From NCBI GenBank assembly GCA_013298895.1, contig JAAFJM010000001.1:224328-288327 (forward strand): a stretch of DNA of 64,000 nt, given 5' to 3'. The position numbers and the translations under genes were made by a program. Below, piece by piece: positions 17,354 to 28,791 of this stretch; position 1 is the first letter of the stretch, and each line of letters begins with the position of its first letter. This DNA is from Bacteroidota bacterium (GTDB lineage Bacteria; Bacteroidota; Bacteroidia; UKL13-3). Under the pieces are notes generated by a model, which was not told where the DNA came from, ran no database searches, and saw only the letters and a list, made by a program, of their open reading frames with translations.

Positions 17354-17544
17354 TATAAGTTATATAGATGTTTACATGAATAAACCATAAATTAAGTTGA
17401 AGACAATGCGAATGCTTTTGGGCTTAGAGTGGCCTGCTTTTGATGCATTGGGATTACCGACCTCACGCACATCGCTAATGGAAAAATCAAAATATTAATT
17501 TCGACTTTAATTATTTGTTTTCAGGCTCGCAGTGAAAGCAAAAT

Positions 17545-19080
17545 TTACAATTCCTCCAAATGGTTTAAATAATAATCAGCTTGGGCTAATGTTTTTTGTT
17601 TTTCATCGGTTGCCATTCGGTTTAACACATTGTACATCATACCAATGCGGTTGTTTTTTTCGAGCAATGGACGATTGCGTTCATAAAAATGCCAATACAA
17701 ACTATTAAACGGACAAGCATTTTTGGCATATTTTAGTTTTTTGTCATAGTGGCAATTACCACAGTAATCGCTCATTTTATCAATATAATTGGCAGATGAA
17801 ATATAAGGTTTGCTACCCACAATTCCTCCATCGGCAAACTGACTCATACCGCGCGTATTGGTAATTTCAACCCATTGAATGGCATCAATATAAATACCTA
17901 AATACCAATTATCTACCTCACTTGGATCAATGCCTGCCAAAAGTGTAAAATTGCCAGTTACCATCAAACGCTGAATGTGATGCGCATAAGCATTATCCAA
18001 ACTGTTTTGAACAGCATTTTTCACACAATTCATTTTGGAATTGCCTGTCCAAAAATATTCGGGAAGTTTGGTTTGGTGGTTAAAATAATTGAGGGTTTCG
18101 TATTCAGGCATTTTCCACCAATAAATTCCGCGCATGTACTCGCGCCAACCAATTATTTGCCTCACAAATCCTTCAATTTGCGATAATGAAATCAATGCGG
18201 GTTTGGCCAACCAAGCTGCAATACATTTTTGAACCACATATAATGGCGAAATGAGTTTGATATTTAAAGCAAACGACAACCTTGAATGAAAAAGCAATTG
18301 CGCTTTTTGGCTCATTGCATCTTGAAATTGACCAAAATAAGGCAGCGAATGTTGGATAAAATAATCTAAAATGGTATTGGCTTGTTCTAAGTTTATTGGC
18401 CAGTTAAATTCCTTCGCGTTTATATTGCCAAAATACTTGGCTCCGCTAACTTTAACTTCCTCAAAAATACTTTCTAAATTGTTCGAAATGGCGTTGTGTT
18501 TTGGTTCGATTGGAGTGCCTTTCCATTTATTGCGGTTATCTGCGTCATAATTCCATTTGCCACCAATTGGTTTTCCATCAGGCTCTAATAAAATATTGTA
18601 TTGCTTGCGCATTTGGCGGTAAAAAGTTTCCATTAAAATTTGTTTTTTACCTTCAAAAAGTTTTGCTACCGTGTCTCGTTCACTTAAAAAATGTTCGGTA
18701 TTGGCCACAGAATATGGAATGTTTAATTTGCTACAAAAGTCCTTTAATTGTTCATCTAATCGGTATTCGTCAGGTAGTTGGTATTCAAATTGTTCAATAT
18801 TATTTTCATGGATAATTTGTAAAATATTATTGGTAAGCGATTGGGTGTTTTTAGCATCATTTATTTTATAATAAACTACTGTATGCCCTGCCTTTTCTAA
18901 ACTTTGGGCAAAGTGGCGCATAGCTGCAAAAAAGCCAACTATTTTTTGAATATGATGTGTTACATAATCGGTTTCTTGCCTCATTTCAAAAAGGCAAAAA
19001 ATGGTATTATCATTTACAATTTTAAACCACGAATGGTCCAAATTTAATTGATCGCCAAGTATCAGTTTAAGTGTTTTCAC
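17545..19080 (-). CDS. FeS-type bacterial cryptochrome/photolyase (FeS-BCP, PhrB-like)
   Basis: A 511-residue FAD protein related to the prokaryotic (6-4) photolyase PhrB, which repairs UV photoproducts with light. The N-terminal DASH-like alpha/beta domain begins LKLILGDQLNLDHSWF. Cys352, Cys440, Cys443 and Cys456 (MNCVKNA, DYCGNC, KNACPF) match the four [4Fe-4S] ligands of PhrB (350, 438, 441, 454) with identical spacing. The FAD-binding core includes WREYMRGIYWW and NWYLGIYIDAIQWVEITNTRGMSQ. Length is normal. It could be a cryptochrome-type sensor, but repair is more likely. Next upstream on the same strand is a DUF2461 gene, 57 bases away. Confidence 0.92.
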   Translation of the reverse strand: MKTLKLILGDQLNLDHSWFKIVNDNTIFCLFEMRQETDYVTHHIQKIVGFFAAMRHFAQSLEKAGHTVVYYKINDAKNTQSLTNNILQIIHENNIEQFEYQLPDEYRLDEQLKDFCSKLNIPYSVANTEHFLSERDTVAKLFEGKKQILMETFYRQMRKQYNILLEPDGKPIGGKWNYDADNRNKWKGTPIEPKHNAISNNLESIFEEVKVSGAKYFGNINAKEFNWPINLEQANTILDYFIQHSLPYFGQFQDAMSQKAQLLFHSRLSFALNIKLISPLYVVQKCIAAWLAKPALISLSQIEGFVRQIIGWREYMRGIYWWKMPEYETLNYFNHQTKLPEYFWTGNSKMNCVKNAVQNSLDNAYAHHIQRLMVTGNFTLLAGIDPSEVDNWYLGIYIDAIQWVEITNTRGMSQFADGGIVGSKPYISSANYIDKMSDYCGNCHYDKKLKYAKNACPFNSLYWHFYERNRPLLEKNNRIGMMYNVLNRMATDEKQKTLAQADYYLNHLEEL

Positions 19081-19137
19081 ACAGATTTAAACTTAATTTT
19101 GGAGTTAATGTTTTTAGTAAAATTTCCGTTGGCTAAA

Positions 19138-19797
19138 TTAACCTAAAATAGCTCTATTTAAAAAATCGTTCAAAGGTTTCATGGCCTTAAATGCGCTTTG
19201 GCATTGGCTCAATAATTCTTTTTCGGTTAATCCTTTGTCTTTAATGGGCAAATAGGCTAAAAAACCTTTGTGCTTGATAAATTCAATGGCAAGGTTTTCG
19301 GCATCATAACCTTTTGGTGGACGTTGTAATTTATCGCCAGTTAAAGTACCAAAATGTTTTACAAAATTTTTGTGTTCAATAATGCCTTTAAATTCTTCAA
19401 AATTATAATCAATCTCTTGTCTAATGGCGGCCAATTTATCTGGCATAGGTTGGTAAGAACCTCCAGCTATAAAGCATTCGCCTGGTTGTATGTGAACATA
19501 GTATCCGCAAAAGTCGGCTGCTTTGCCACCTTTGCTTAAACTAATTCCAAAGTTATTTTTATATGGATTTTTATTAGCGGAAAAACGCACATCTCTATTA
19601 ATTCTAAAAATACATTTTTTAGGATCTAAATCGGCCATTTCAGGGTCAAAGGCTGCTGTTTGGGTTATTAAATTCGATACCAACTCAAGCCAATCTTTAC
19701 GCAATTTTTCATATTCAGGTCGGTTTAAATCAAACCAATCTTTGTTATTGTTTTTTTGTAAATTATTTAGAAAACCTAAAAGCGCTTGTACATCCAT
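19138..19797 (-). CDS. DUF2461 family protein
   Basis: A 219-residue soluble protein with family hallmarks: NNNKDWFDLNRPEYEKLRKDW (residues 15-35), FRINRDVRFSANKNPYKNNFG (about 63-83) and GYYVHIQPGECFIAGGSYQP (97-116). The family is widespread and has no established function. There is no signal peptide. It probably shares a transcript with the photolyase downstream. Confidence 0.85.
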   Translation of the reverse strand: MDVQALLGFLNNLQKNNNKDWFDLNRPEYEKLRKDWLELVSNLITQTAAFDPEMADLDPKKCIFRINRDVRFSANKNPYKNNFGISLSKGGKAADFCGYYVHIQPGECFIAGGSYQPMPDKLAAIRQEIDYNFEEFKGIIEHKNFVKHFGTLTGDKLQRPPKGYDAENLAIEFIKHKGFLAYLPIKDKGLTEKELLSQCQSAFKAMKPLNDFLNRAILG

Positions 19798-19878
19798 TTT
19801 TTAGTAATTAAAATTCAATATTATAAAATATCAAATAAACGAAACAGAAAATTGTTTGAATGGGGGGAATTATTGCTA

Positions 19879-20349
19879 TTAAATCTTCTTTCTACGGGTT
19901 AAAAATTGTTTATAAGCAAATAAACTTATAAAATAAACCACCAAACCAATTGGAATACAAATAACTAGCCAACCTAAAATGGCTGAAATTTGTGAATTTA
20001 GCAATGAAATTATTTTTTGTAAAAAGGCACTTTGGGCAAATAATTCAATTTCTAATTTAATTACTTCAGTTTTAAATAAGTTGATACTAAAATAGTTGCC
20101 TAATTGGTAAAACGGCACCAACAATATTAATTGTAAAGGCGCAACTAACCAATTGACCAATTGAATTACAACAATATTTAATTTAAAAATAAAGGCAAAA
20201 ATAAAACACAAAACAGAGGTTAATCCAATAAAAGGAAACAAGCCTAAAGTTACTCCAAAACTTATTGTTAGCGCTAGCTGAAAAGGTGTTAATCCGTAAG
20301 TGAAAATTTGAATAAATTTGGTTTTAAATTTTTGGAGGAGCTTTTGCAT
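19879..20349 (-). CDS. DUF2062 membrane protein
   Basis: A 156-residue membrane protein with three hydrophobic stretches (residues 17-60, 62-85 and 125-150). The family motif GLTPFQLALTISFGVTLGLFPFIGLT (residues 19-44) is present, followed by LNIVVIQLVNWLVAPLQL. DUF2062 proteins are small inner-membrane proteins of unknown function, sometimes linked to glycosyltransferases. A promoter box lies 16 bases upstream, suggesting a monocistronic unit. Confidence 0.85.
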   Translation of the reverse strand: MQKLLQKFKTKFIQIFTYGLTPFQLALTISFGVTLGLFPFIGLTSVLCFIFAFIFKLNIVVIQLVNWLVAPLQLILLVPFYQLGNYFSINLFKTEVIKLEIELFAQSAFLQKIISLLNSQISAILGWLVICIPIGLVVYFISLFAYKQFLTRRKKI

Positions 20350-20365
20350 GCCGCTAATTTTGGCT

Positions 20366-20373
20366 CAAAGGTA
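20366..20373 (-). promoter_or_regulatory. Bacteroidota -7 box before the DUF2062 gene (TACCTTTG)
   Basis: TACCTTTG on the minus strand matches TAnnTTTG, 16 bases before the start at 20349. Confidence 0.5.
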
Positions 20374-20400
20374 AATTGTTTAACATTATTTAATTGATAA

Positions 20401-22539
<2,139 letters not shown>

Positions 22540-22545
22540 GCAAAA

Positions 22546-23820
22546 ATGAAACGTATATTTTTAACATTATTATTGTTTAAAACGTTTGGCTTATTAGCGC
22601 AAAACGATGTGATTACAGTAAAATTAGATACTTGGGGAAAAGACGATAGGTTTCATAAATACGAAAACACTTTGGCCTTGTTTAAAGTGCAAGGCGATAC
22701 CATAAAAAGTTTAGATTTTGAAGACCTAAGACCTGCTGTTGACATAATTATAAAAAAACCTCAAGGTTACAGAAATTATGCATATGGTTATTTGTTCTTT
22801 ACAGGTTCTTCAAATTTACTAAATCCAGGTTTTGTAACTGTGTTAGTAGCTGATTACAATACTGTAGCAGCAACACTTTGGGTTGATAATAACCAAAATT
22901 TTGATTTTACGGATGATGAAAAAAGGACTCTTCCCTATTTTTCTAACAAAGGAATTGAAATAGAAATAGGTGATGATAAGAATGGCAAAAACAGAATAGC
23001 ATTAACAAGAACAATGCTGTTTGGAAAACTTGATTTAAGAAAATACAAAGATGAATACTATAATTATTATTACAAGGACAGAACATTTATAGGCCTTGAT
23101 TACACTTACAGAGAACAGCGATATTTGGCCAAAAGTGGAATAGTAAAACTAAATGATGATAGTTTTAGAATTGCGCTACATGATGGTAACTCTAATGGTA
23201 GATTTAATGATAATGATACCGATAGATTGATTGTAATTAATTATAACGACTCTATTTTTGATACAACAAACGACTTGTTTTCAAGTAAATTAAGCTCAGA
23301 TAAAAAGAATAACTACTTTGAAAAAAATGGTAAAATATTTGAAATAATTGAAGCAGACCCATTGGGGAATTATGTGAAAATAAAATTATCAAATAGTGAT
23401 TTATTATTTGGTAAAATAGCTGTTGGAAAGAAGATACCCAAAGTAAATATTACAACACACAGAGGAGAAAAAAAGAATTTAAAAAAATTAAGAAAGCATC
23501 AAGTATTCATGTATTTTACCTCCTTAACTTCAAAAAACTTTGAAAAGGATACAGCCATTTTACGAAAAATAGCAGCCATTGATTCATGTAGTATAAGGGT
23601 CATAATGTTTTTATACGCCAATAAAAGTTATACTGTAAGAATATTTGGTAGCCAAAGCAAAGCTAATTATACAATAGCTTTAGGGCATAAAATATTAAAT
23701 AAAAAACTTGGAATTAGAGGTTTGCCTCAAACACTTTTGGTGGGCAAACGAAGAAAAGTAATCAAATATGGTATTACACCAGAAGAATATTTAAAAACAT
23801 TGACCCAAACAGCAGATTAA
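22546..23820 (+). CDS. Exported protein with a C-terminal thioredoxin-like domain lacking the CXXC motif
   Basis: A 424-residue protein with signal peptide (residues 1-18, FGLLAQ). The N-terminal about 290 residues are beta-rich and contain short Asp/Asn-rich stretches (DNNQNFDFTDDEKRT, DGNSNGRFNDNDTDR) resembling calcium-binding EF-hand-like loops. The C-terminal part (about 300-420) follows the TlpA/AhpC outline: VGKKIPKVNITTHRGEKKNLKKL, then VFMYFTSLTSKNFEKD, and the conserved cis-proline region GIRGLPQTLLVGKRRKV. Where the redox CXXC should be there is SLTS, so dithiol chemistry is not expected. It lies 6 bases after ligA and is probably cotranscribed. Confidence 0.6.
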   Translation: MKRIFLTLLLFKTFGLLAQNDVITVKLDTWGKDDRFHKYENTLALFKVQGDTIKSLDFEDLRPAVDIIIKKPQGYRNYAYGYLFFTGSSNLLNPGFVTVLVADYNTVAATLWVDNNQNFDFTDDEKRTLPYFSNKGIEIEIGDDKNGKNRIALTRTMLFGKLDLRKYKDEYYNYYYKDRTFIGLDYTYREQRYLAKSGIVKLNDDSFRIALHDGNSNGRFNDNDTDRLIVINYNDSIFDTTNDLFSSKLSSDKKNNYFEKNGKIFEIIEADPLGNYVKIKLSNSDLLFGKIAVGKKIPKVNITTHRGEKKNLKKLRKHQVFMYFTSLTSKNFEKDTAILRKIAAIDSCSIRVIMFLYANKSYTVRIFGSQSKANYTIALGHKILNKKLGIRGLPQTLLVGKRRKVIKYGITPEEYLKTLTQTAD

Positions 23821-23897
23821 AAATAACGTCAAAATAATTCTTTATTAATTCTGTTATAATGCAACGTGTTGATATAGCAATCAGATTAAAAAATAAA

Positions 23898-24578
23898 ATG
23901 AAAGTATTAATAGTAGAAGACGAACCTAAAGTTGCCTCGTTTTTAAAACAAGGATTAGAAGAGCAAGCTTTTGATGTAACAATAGCTTATGATGGATTTT
24001 TTGGTAAAAAAATGGCACTTGATAATTACTACGATGTAATTGTACTTGATTTATTAATTCCATACATTAACGGAATTGACTTATGTAAACAGTTGAGAAC
24101 AGAAGGGTTAAAAGCACCTATTTTGATGCTAACAGCTCTTGGAAGTACAGATGATAAGGTGCTTGGACTTGAGGCTGGTGCCGATGATTATTTGGTTAAG
24201 CCATTTGAATTTAGAGAACTTGTAGCGAGATTAAGGGCACTTTGCAATAGATACACGGATAATTTACAAGACCAAAAAGTTTTGAAATTAGCTGACCTGG
24301 AATTAGATTTATACAAAAAAGTGGTTCGCAGAGGTGGAAAAAGTATTGATTTAACGGCCAAAGAATTTAGTTTATTAGAGTATTTATTACGCAATAAAAA
24401 CCGTGTTATATCTCGTGCTGAAATTGCAGAAAAAGTTTGGGATGTGAACTTTGATACAGGTACAAATATTATTGATGTTTATATTAATTTTCTACGTAAA
24501 AAAGTAGATAAAGAATTTTCATTAAAACTCATTTATACAATGGTAGGTATGGGTTATATAATGAAAGAGCCTGATTAA
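23898..24578 (+). CDS. OmpR-family response regulator
   Basis: A 226-residue two-component regulator. The start at 23898 gives the canonical MKVLIVEDEPKVASFL; the longer frame from 23859 adds a non-conserved leader. The receiver domain has the acidic pair at residues 8-9, phospho-acceptor Asp51 (VIVLDLLIP), the switch Thr in LMLTAL and Lys in DDYLVKPFEF. A winged-helix OmpR/PhoB DNA-binding domain fills residues 128-224 (LTAKEFSLLEYLLRNKNRVISRAEIAEKVW, ending with TMVGMGYIM). Its partner kinase follows 69 bases later, but a strong hairpin terminator lies between. Confidence 0.95.
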   Translation: MKVLIVEDEPKVASFLKQGLEEQAFDVTIAYDGFFGKKMALDNYYDVIVLDLLIPYINGIDLCKQLRTEGLKAPILMLTALGSTDDKVLGLEAGADDYLVKPFEFRELVARLRALCNRYTDNLQDQKVLKLADLELDLYKKVVRRGGKSIDLTAKEFSLLEYLLRNKNRVISRAEIAEKVWDVNFDTGTNIIDVYINFLRKKVDKEFSLKLIYTMVGMGYIMKEPD

Positions 24579-24586
24579 AAGTCATT

Positions 24587-24632
24587 AAAATAATAAAAGC
24601 TGCTTAGATTCTAAGTAGCTTTTATTATTTTT
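24587..24632 (+). terminator. Terminator between response regulator and kinase genes
   Basis: A 21-base arm AAAATAATAAAAGCTGCTTAG pairs with CTAAGTAGCTTTTATTATTTT around a 3-base loop with one mismatch or wobble, followed by T residues. It ends 15 bases before the kinase ATG. Confidence 0.8.
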
Positions 24633-24647
24633 ACCCAAAAGATATTT

Positions 24648-26033
24648 ATGAATATAAAAAATGTACTTACATTAAAGTTTACAGGAATAATATCTGTTTT
24701 ATTGGTATTGTTTTCAATATTTATTTTTAAATTTTCCAACTCATACAGGGAAACAACATTTAATGAAAGGTTAAAAGCTTCAACAGAAAATATATTATTT
24801 AAGATTTTAGACTCTAATAAAGTAAATAAAGAACTTGTGCAATTATGTTTTGAACACAATCTAAATATATTCCCCAAACAAATACTGCTAATTTATGAAG
24901 AAAATGGCTCTATTTTTTTTAAATCTAAGGATATTGAACCAGCAATTGATACATTTCTCAAAGAAGAACTTAAGTTAAAAAATGAGATAAACTTTGTAAA
25001 ATCAGACAATGTTTATGTGGCATACAATTATTTGCACAAAGGTAGGACTTTCACTGTAATTACATCGGCAATTGATGAGGTTGGAAGCCTTAAAATGGAA
25101 GCTTTAGAAATTAGTTTAGTAACCTTAGTAATACTTGGAATTGCTATTACTATTTTTTTAGGCAGGTATTTTGCTGAACAAGCACTAAATCCTATTAAAG
25201 AAGTAATCAACCAAGTTGAAAAAATATCAGAAACTAATTTGTTTGAAAGGGTAGATGAAGGAAACGGGAAAGATGAAATTGCCAAATTGGCTATTACGTT
25301 TAATCAAGTTTTAGATAGATTGGAAAACTCTTTTAAACTCCAAAAAACCTTTGTATCAAATGCCTCACATGAGTTTAGAACACCATTAACTGTTATGAAA
25401 GGTCAGATAGAAGTTTTGTTATTACAACCTAGAACAACAGAAACGTATATAAAAACATTTGCATCACTTCTAGATGATATCAATAATCAAATTAATTTAA
25501 TTAACGGTCTAGCCAATTTAGCAAGTGCAAATGCCAATTTCCCAAATACTAGTTATGAAAATATTAATATAATTGACTTGCTAGATGATTGTGTTACTGA
25601 ATTGGCAAAAAACAAAAAGTACAATGTAATTCTTAATATTAATGATATTTTAGAGAATGAAAGTACCTTATTTCTTAGGGGTAATTATGTTTTACTTCGC
25701 TCTGCATTAATGAATGTGATGGATAATGCTTGTAAATTCAACAAAAATCCAACTTGCAATGTGAATTTTAATTGTAATAATGAGTTTATGACTATTACTG
25801 TTATTGATCAGGGTTTGGGCATTAGCAAAGAAGATATTTCACATATTTTCGAATCCTTTTATCGCTCAAACAATATTAGGCATATTCAAGGTCATGGAAT
25901 TGGATTAAGTTTGGTTAAAAAAATTGTAGAAACCCATCAAGGTAAAATCATTGCAACATCTGAAATTGGTAAAGGAACCAAAATGAGTATTTATTTTCCT
26001 AACATAAACTCCTTCGATAACTTTATTATTTAA
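24648..26033 (+). CDS. HAMP sensor histidine kinase
   Basis: A 461-residue membrane kinase. Two membrane helices (residues 12-29 and 153-172) bracket an about 120-residue periplasmic sensor domain. A HAMP domain follows (about 173-225, AEQALNPIKEVINQVEKIS). HisKA has the phospho-accepting His241 in NASHEFRTPLTVMKGQ. HATPase_c shows the N-box (MNVMDNACKFNK), G1 (VIDQGLGISKEDI), F-box (IFESFYRS) and G2 (GHGIGLSLVKKIVE). All catalytic motifs are present. It pairs with the OmpR-type regulator just upstream. Its 3' end overlaps the convergent pseudouridine synthase gene by 4 bases. Confidence 0.94.
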   Translation: MNIKNVLTLKFTGIISVLLVLFSIFIFKFSNSYRETTFNERLKASTENILFKILDSNKVNKELVQLCFEHNLNIFPKQILLIYEENGSIFFKSKDIEPAIDTFLKEELKLKNEINFVKSDNVYVAYNYLHKGRTFTVITSAIDEVGSLKMEALEISLVTLVILGIAITIFLGRYFAEQALNPIKEVINQVEKISETNLFERVDEGNGKDEIAKLAITFNQVLDRLENSFKLQKTFVSNASHEFRTPLTVMKGQIEVLLLQPRTTETYIKTFASLLDDINNQINLINGLANLASANANFPNTSYENINIIDLLDDCVTELAKNKKYNVILNINDILENESTLFLRGNYVLLRSALMNVMDNACKFNKNPTCNVNFNCNNEFMTITVIDQGLGISKEDISHIFESFYRSNNIRHIQGHGIGLSLVKKIVETHQGKIIATSEIGKGTKMSIYFPNINSFDNFII

Positions 26034-26749
26034 TTGTCGTATTTCTCAAGTTGCTTTATAAATACAGCATAATCTTTATGGTATTCCGCTACAATATCGT
26101 AAGGCTTATCAAAGGCAATAAAACTTAACTCGCGCGCATGAAGTACAACTCGTTTTATTATTGGCTCTTCATTTTCCCATTTTCCTTCTTTAAACTTAGG
26201 TTTAAATTGAGATAAAAAAACATTTTTACCACCGTAACTTTCATCAGCTACAATTGGGAAATTTTGCGAAGCTAAATGTATCCTTATCTGATGCAAGCGG
26301 CCTGTAATAGGTTTACATGCCAATAAGGTAAAATGCTTGTATAATTTTAAGGTAGAAACAATGGTGGTTGAAGGTTTACCATCTTTTTTATCTACAAATG
26401 CTAATCCTTTTCTGGTTTGACTTAAAGGTAAAACAATCTCTTGATTTTGTACCATTAATTGTCCCGCTACAATGGCATGATAAGTTTTGTTTACTTCGCG
26501 TTTTTCGAATTTTATTGCCATTTCTCGGTATGCCTCATCACTTTTGGCTAATAGTAAAATACCGCTAGTTTCCTTATCTAATCTATGACAAAGCCTTAGT
26601 TCTTCATTATATTTTTTCGCTAATCTAATAATGCTTAAGTTATCATCATGCCTATCATCTAAACTAGAATAAAACGCAGGTTTATTGATGAAAATAAAAT
26701 GTTCGTCTTCGTAAATTATAATTTCCTTTAGACTGTGTATGTGTTTCAT
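26030..26749 (-). CDS. RluA-family pseudouridine synthase
   Basis: A 239-residue RNA pseudouridine synthase without an S4 domain. The active-site motif is CHRLDKETSGILLLAKS with catalytic Asp58; KTYHAIVAGQL and GRLHQIRIHLASQNFPIVADESYGG (residues about 160-185) are the other conserved blocks. It resembles the short RluA/TruC-type enzymes that modify rRNA or tRNA; the exact target base cannot be told. It is convergent with the histidine kinase gene (4-base overlap). Confidence 0.92.
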   Translation of the reverse strand: MKHIHSLKEIIIYEDEHFIFINKPAFYSSLDDRHDDNLSIIRLAKKYNEELRLCHRLDKETSGILLLAKSDEAYREMAIKFEKREVNKTYHAIVAGQLMVQNQEIVLPLSQTRKGLAFVDKKDGKPSTTIVSTLKLYKHFTLLACKPITGRLHQIRIHLASQNFPIVADESYGGKNVFLSQFKPKFKEGKWENEEPIIKRVVLHARELSFIAFDKPYDIVAEYHKDYAVFIKQLEKYDN

Positions 26750-26856
26750 ATATCGAGTTGCAATATTAGTCTTTTGTTCTATTTAAGTAATATTTAATTT
26801 GTAATCATCCTTCTTAGTGCATAAATTTCATATACTTGCAACCAATAATTTTATTT

Positions 26857-28701
26857 ATGATAAAGCATTTTTATGTACTCGCCTTAAGCGTTTTAATTAG
26901 CAATATTGCTATTGCTCAACAAAAAAGAAATGGTCATTTGCCTGTTGCTAGAACCAAAGCTGAGTATCAGTTAATGATTGATAATAGCAAAAAATCAAAT
27001 ACTTTTTTAAGTAAAGCAGAGGTACTTCCAAGTAATATGCGTATGCCTGGAGAATTTGAAGAAAGTAAGGCAGTAGTAATTAGTTGGGCTTACGAGTATG
27101 ATGCAGATTTCACTCAAATTTTAGGAATTGATACTAGCACTAGTTACGGTTGGATTTCGGCACAGTTAGCCCATTATATTTCAGAAGAATGTGAAGTTTG
27201 GATAAGACTTTGGGATAAAAATGATAGTATAAAAGTATTAACTTTTATGGAAAGCCTAGGCTGGCCTTTGAGTAATTATAAATTTATTTATCAGCATGGA
27301 GATGACTTTTGGGTAAGAGATTTTGGTCCAATGGCGTTTTATTATGGTTCAAAAGATAGTATTGGTTTTACTGACATGAAATATTATGATGGAAGAGATT
27401 CTGATAATGTTTTTCCTGCTTTGTTAGCCACTAAAATGGGTTATAAAAATTATGTAACATCATTAAATGCGGAAGGTGGAAATTTAATGACAGATGGATA
27501 TGGAAGAATGGTTTTTAGTTCTATTGTGCGCTCAGCTAATAATGAAATTCAAAATTGGACTACCACAAAAACATATTCTACCATGAAATCCTTTTTAGCT
27601 ACTCCTGATTTGCAAGATTTGCCTACTTTAAATTGTGATGGAGGAACTGGACACATAGATTTGTATACCAAATTTATTGATGAAGAGACAATTTTAGTTT
27701 CAAAATATCCAGATGAAGTAACTGCTTCCGATAAACAAACAATTGAAGACAATTATCAGAAAATGACTGGATGGAAATCAACCTATGGAAGACCTTATAC
27801 TATTTACCGTATTCCTCATCCAACTGGTGATGATGGCAAGCATGATAGTTTAACTTGCGATCAAATTAATAATGATGCCCGTAATTTTATTAATGGCATA
27901 ACCGTAAATAATACTTTTTTGTTTCCATCCTATTCAGATGAAATTGATGGCAATAAATCACAAACTGATTCTGTAGTTGAATTATTTAAATCAATCATGC
28001 CAGGTTATAGAATAATTCCAATTGATTCTCGCGAAATGAGCCCACTTGGAGGTGCTATTCATTGTATTACCATGCAAATTCCTGCTGAGAATCCATTGCG
28101 AATTTGGCATCCAAAAGTACAAACAGACAAGGTGTTTCAGAACAATTTCAAAATTATTACCAAGTGTCAAAACTTTAGTGGTATTAAAACAGTAAGTTGT
28201 ATTTGGCGCAAAAATAATGAGGCATGGCAAACACTTAATTTAACAGATAGTTCTGAATATCATATTGGAACATTAACTGTTCCTGGTTTAACTAGCTCTG
28301 ATTTTGTAGAATATTATATTACTGCTGAGGCAGTAAATGGTAAGAAAGTTCGTAAACCAGGAATTAATATTTACAATGATTTTAGCTATTACCGTATTCA
28401 ATTTGAAAACGGTACCAATATAAACGAATTAAAAGTAATACCTAAAAATTACTTATTTGCGGCTTATCCAAATCCAACTCAAAATAAAATTCACATACCT
28501 TTCCAATTATTAGAAAAAGGCGAAGTTGCAATTAAAATTACCGATATTACAGGAAAAGTATTAGCAGAACAAACGTTTATAGCTAGCAGTGGTCAGCAAG
28601 AAAATGTATTTGATTTATCTTCAATTGCCAGCGGGCTGTATTTTTACACTTTAAGTTTAAATGGTGAAAAAGTTAATACACGTAAATTCTTAAAGCAATA
28701 A
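26857..28701 (+). CDS. PAD_porph/agmatine-deiminase family enzyme with T9SS sorting domain
   Basis: A 614-residue secreted guanidino-modifying enzyme. The ATG at 26857 gives a signal peptide (residues 1-21, SNIAIAQ). Catalytic elements of the pentein fold are visible: Asp155 in DDFWVRDFGPM, EGGN at 206-209, His266 and Asp268 in GGTGHIDLY, and Cys403 in GGAIHCITMQ. A beta-sandwich-like segment (about 420-525) precedes a T9SS type A domain (about 532-614, FAAYPNPTQNKIHIP). Porphyromonas PPAD belongs to the same deiminase family and is also a T9SS cargo. Whether this protein acts on agmatine or on peptidyl-arginine is not decided by sequence alone. Confidence 0.88.
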   Translation: MIKHFYVLALSVLISNIAIAQQKRNGHLPVARTKAEYQLMIDNSKKSNTFLSKAEVLPSNMRMPGEFEESKAVVISWAYEYDADFTQILGIDTSTSYGWISAQLAHYISEECEVWIRLWDKNDSIKVLTFMESLGWPLSNYKFIYQHGDDFWVRDFGPMAFYYGSKDSIGFTDMKYYDGRDSDNVFPALLATKMGYKNYVTSLNAEGGNLMTDGYGRMVFSSIVRSANNEIQNWTTTKTYSTMKSFLATPDLQDLPTLNCDGGTGHIDLYTKFIDEETILVSKYPDEVTASDKQTIEDNYQKMTGWKSTYGRPYTIYRIPHPTGDDGKHDSLTCDQINNDARNFINGITVNNTFLFPSYSDEIDGNKSQTDSVVELFKSIMPGYRIIPIDSREMSPLGGAIHCITMQIPAENPLRIWHPKVQTDKVFQNNFKIITKCQNFSGIKTVSCIWRKNNEAWQTLNLTDSSEYHIGTLTVPGLTSSDFVEYYITAEAVNGKKVRKPGINIYNDFSYYRIQFENGTNINELKVIPKNYLFAAYPNPTQNKIHIPFQLLEKGEVAIKITDITGKVLAEQTFIASSGQQENVFDLSSIASGLYFYTLSLNGEKVNTRKFLKQ

Positions 28702-28719
28702 CTTTTAATTAATATATTC

Positions 28720-28756
28720 AAAAATGGCTGCTAAATAATGGTGGCCATTTTTGTTT
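28720..28756 (+). terminator. Terminator after the deiminase gene
   Basis: AAAAATGGC pairs with GCCATTTTT across a 15-base loop, followed by GTTTT; it lies 19 bases after the stop. Confidence 0.65.
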
Positions 28757-28791
28757 TAAAATGTACTATAAAAGATGCATTTTTGCTCAAA

